5,060 nt of DNA from G001797105 sp964528155 (GTDB taxonomy: Bacteria > Chloroflexota > Anaerolineae > Anaerolineales > E44-bin32). This document shows positions 5,000 to 5,060 of the stretch, one piece after another; positions within the stretch are counted from its first letter, which is position 1, and the number at the start of each line of letters is the position of its first letter. The stretch is taken from positions 1-5,060 of the forward strand of contig CAZGRL010000219.1 of the NCBI GenBank assembly GCA_964528155.1, given 5' to 3'. Under the pieces are notes generated by a model. It searched no databases. It saw only the letters and a program-made list of their open reading frames with translations, and was not told the DNA's origin. The position numbers were made by a program, and so were the translations under genes.

Positions 5000-5018
5000 C
5001 CTCCCGCCTCTCCTGCGC

Positions 5019-5060
5019 ATCCTGAGCGGAGTGAGGCTGACAGGCCGAACCAAGTCGAAG
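5019..5060. repeat. Possible edge of a dispersed intergenic repeat
   Basis: The sequence from ATCCTGAGC (5019-5027) to AAGTCGAAG (5052-5060) resembles the CCTGAGC...GTCGAAG type of short intergenic repeat seen many times over in some bacterial genomes. Only one copy is visible and the window ends inside it, so the call rests on recollection of that pattern. No gene is supported in 4946-5060. Confidence 0.3.

Overview
The window is GC-rich bacterial DNA with five protein genes and one tRNA, all with clear family assignments. The source is probably an environmental or metagenome-assembled bacterium. The GC-rich codon use, a leaderless-type gene start, a tRNA without an encoded CCA end, a heptameric intergenic repeat and a PIG-L protein of the SPHLDD type would all fit Chloroflexota. 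That placement is an inference from general style, not from a phylogenetic marker. The first ~100 bases are G/C homopolymer runs that look like a sequencing or assembly artefact at a contig end.

Left part (104-2773, all minus strand, so transcribed right to left): a PIG-L/LmbE zinc deacetylase (2039-2773), then a 196-bp gap with a good sigma70-type promoter, then a D-Ala-D-Ala-ligase-like ATP-grasp enzyme (553-1842) whose 3' end overlaps a GNAT acetyltransferase (104-577) by 25 bp. The last two form a translationally coupled pair. A deacetylase, an ATP-dependent ligase and an acetyltransferase in a row would suit modification of an amino-sugar or amino-acid conjugate. The same three reaction types occur in mycothiol synthesis, although the ligase there belongs to a different family. 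No substrate can be read from the sequence.

Middle part (2774-3175): a divergent intergenic region. It holds the start-site promoter of the deacetylase, an uninterrupted degenerate heptamer array of 16 units (2849-2960), an extended -10 element, tRNA-Lys(UUU) (2994-3065), and two back-to-back hairpins before the next gene.

Right part: a 12-helix MFS exporter (3176-4387, plus strand) converges on a small VOC/glyoxalase-fold protein (4570-4932, minus strand). The 182 bp between them contain three inverted repeats that probably act as terminators. The VOC gene has a strong Shine-Dalgarno and a near-consensus promoter whose -35 box sits inside a palindrome, suggesting a repressor operator. The last ~40 bases resemble the edge of a dispersed intergenic repeat. 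No defence system, mobile element or CRISPR array is visible. The items most worth following are the heptamer array, the deacetylase/ligase/acetyltransferase neighbourhood and the VOC operator.
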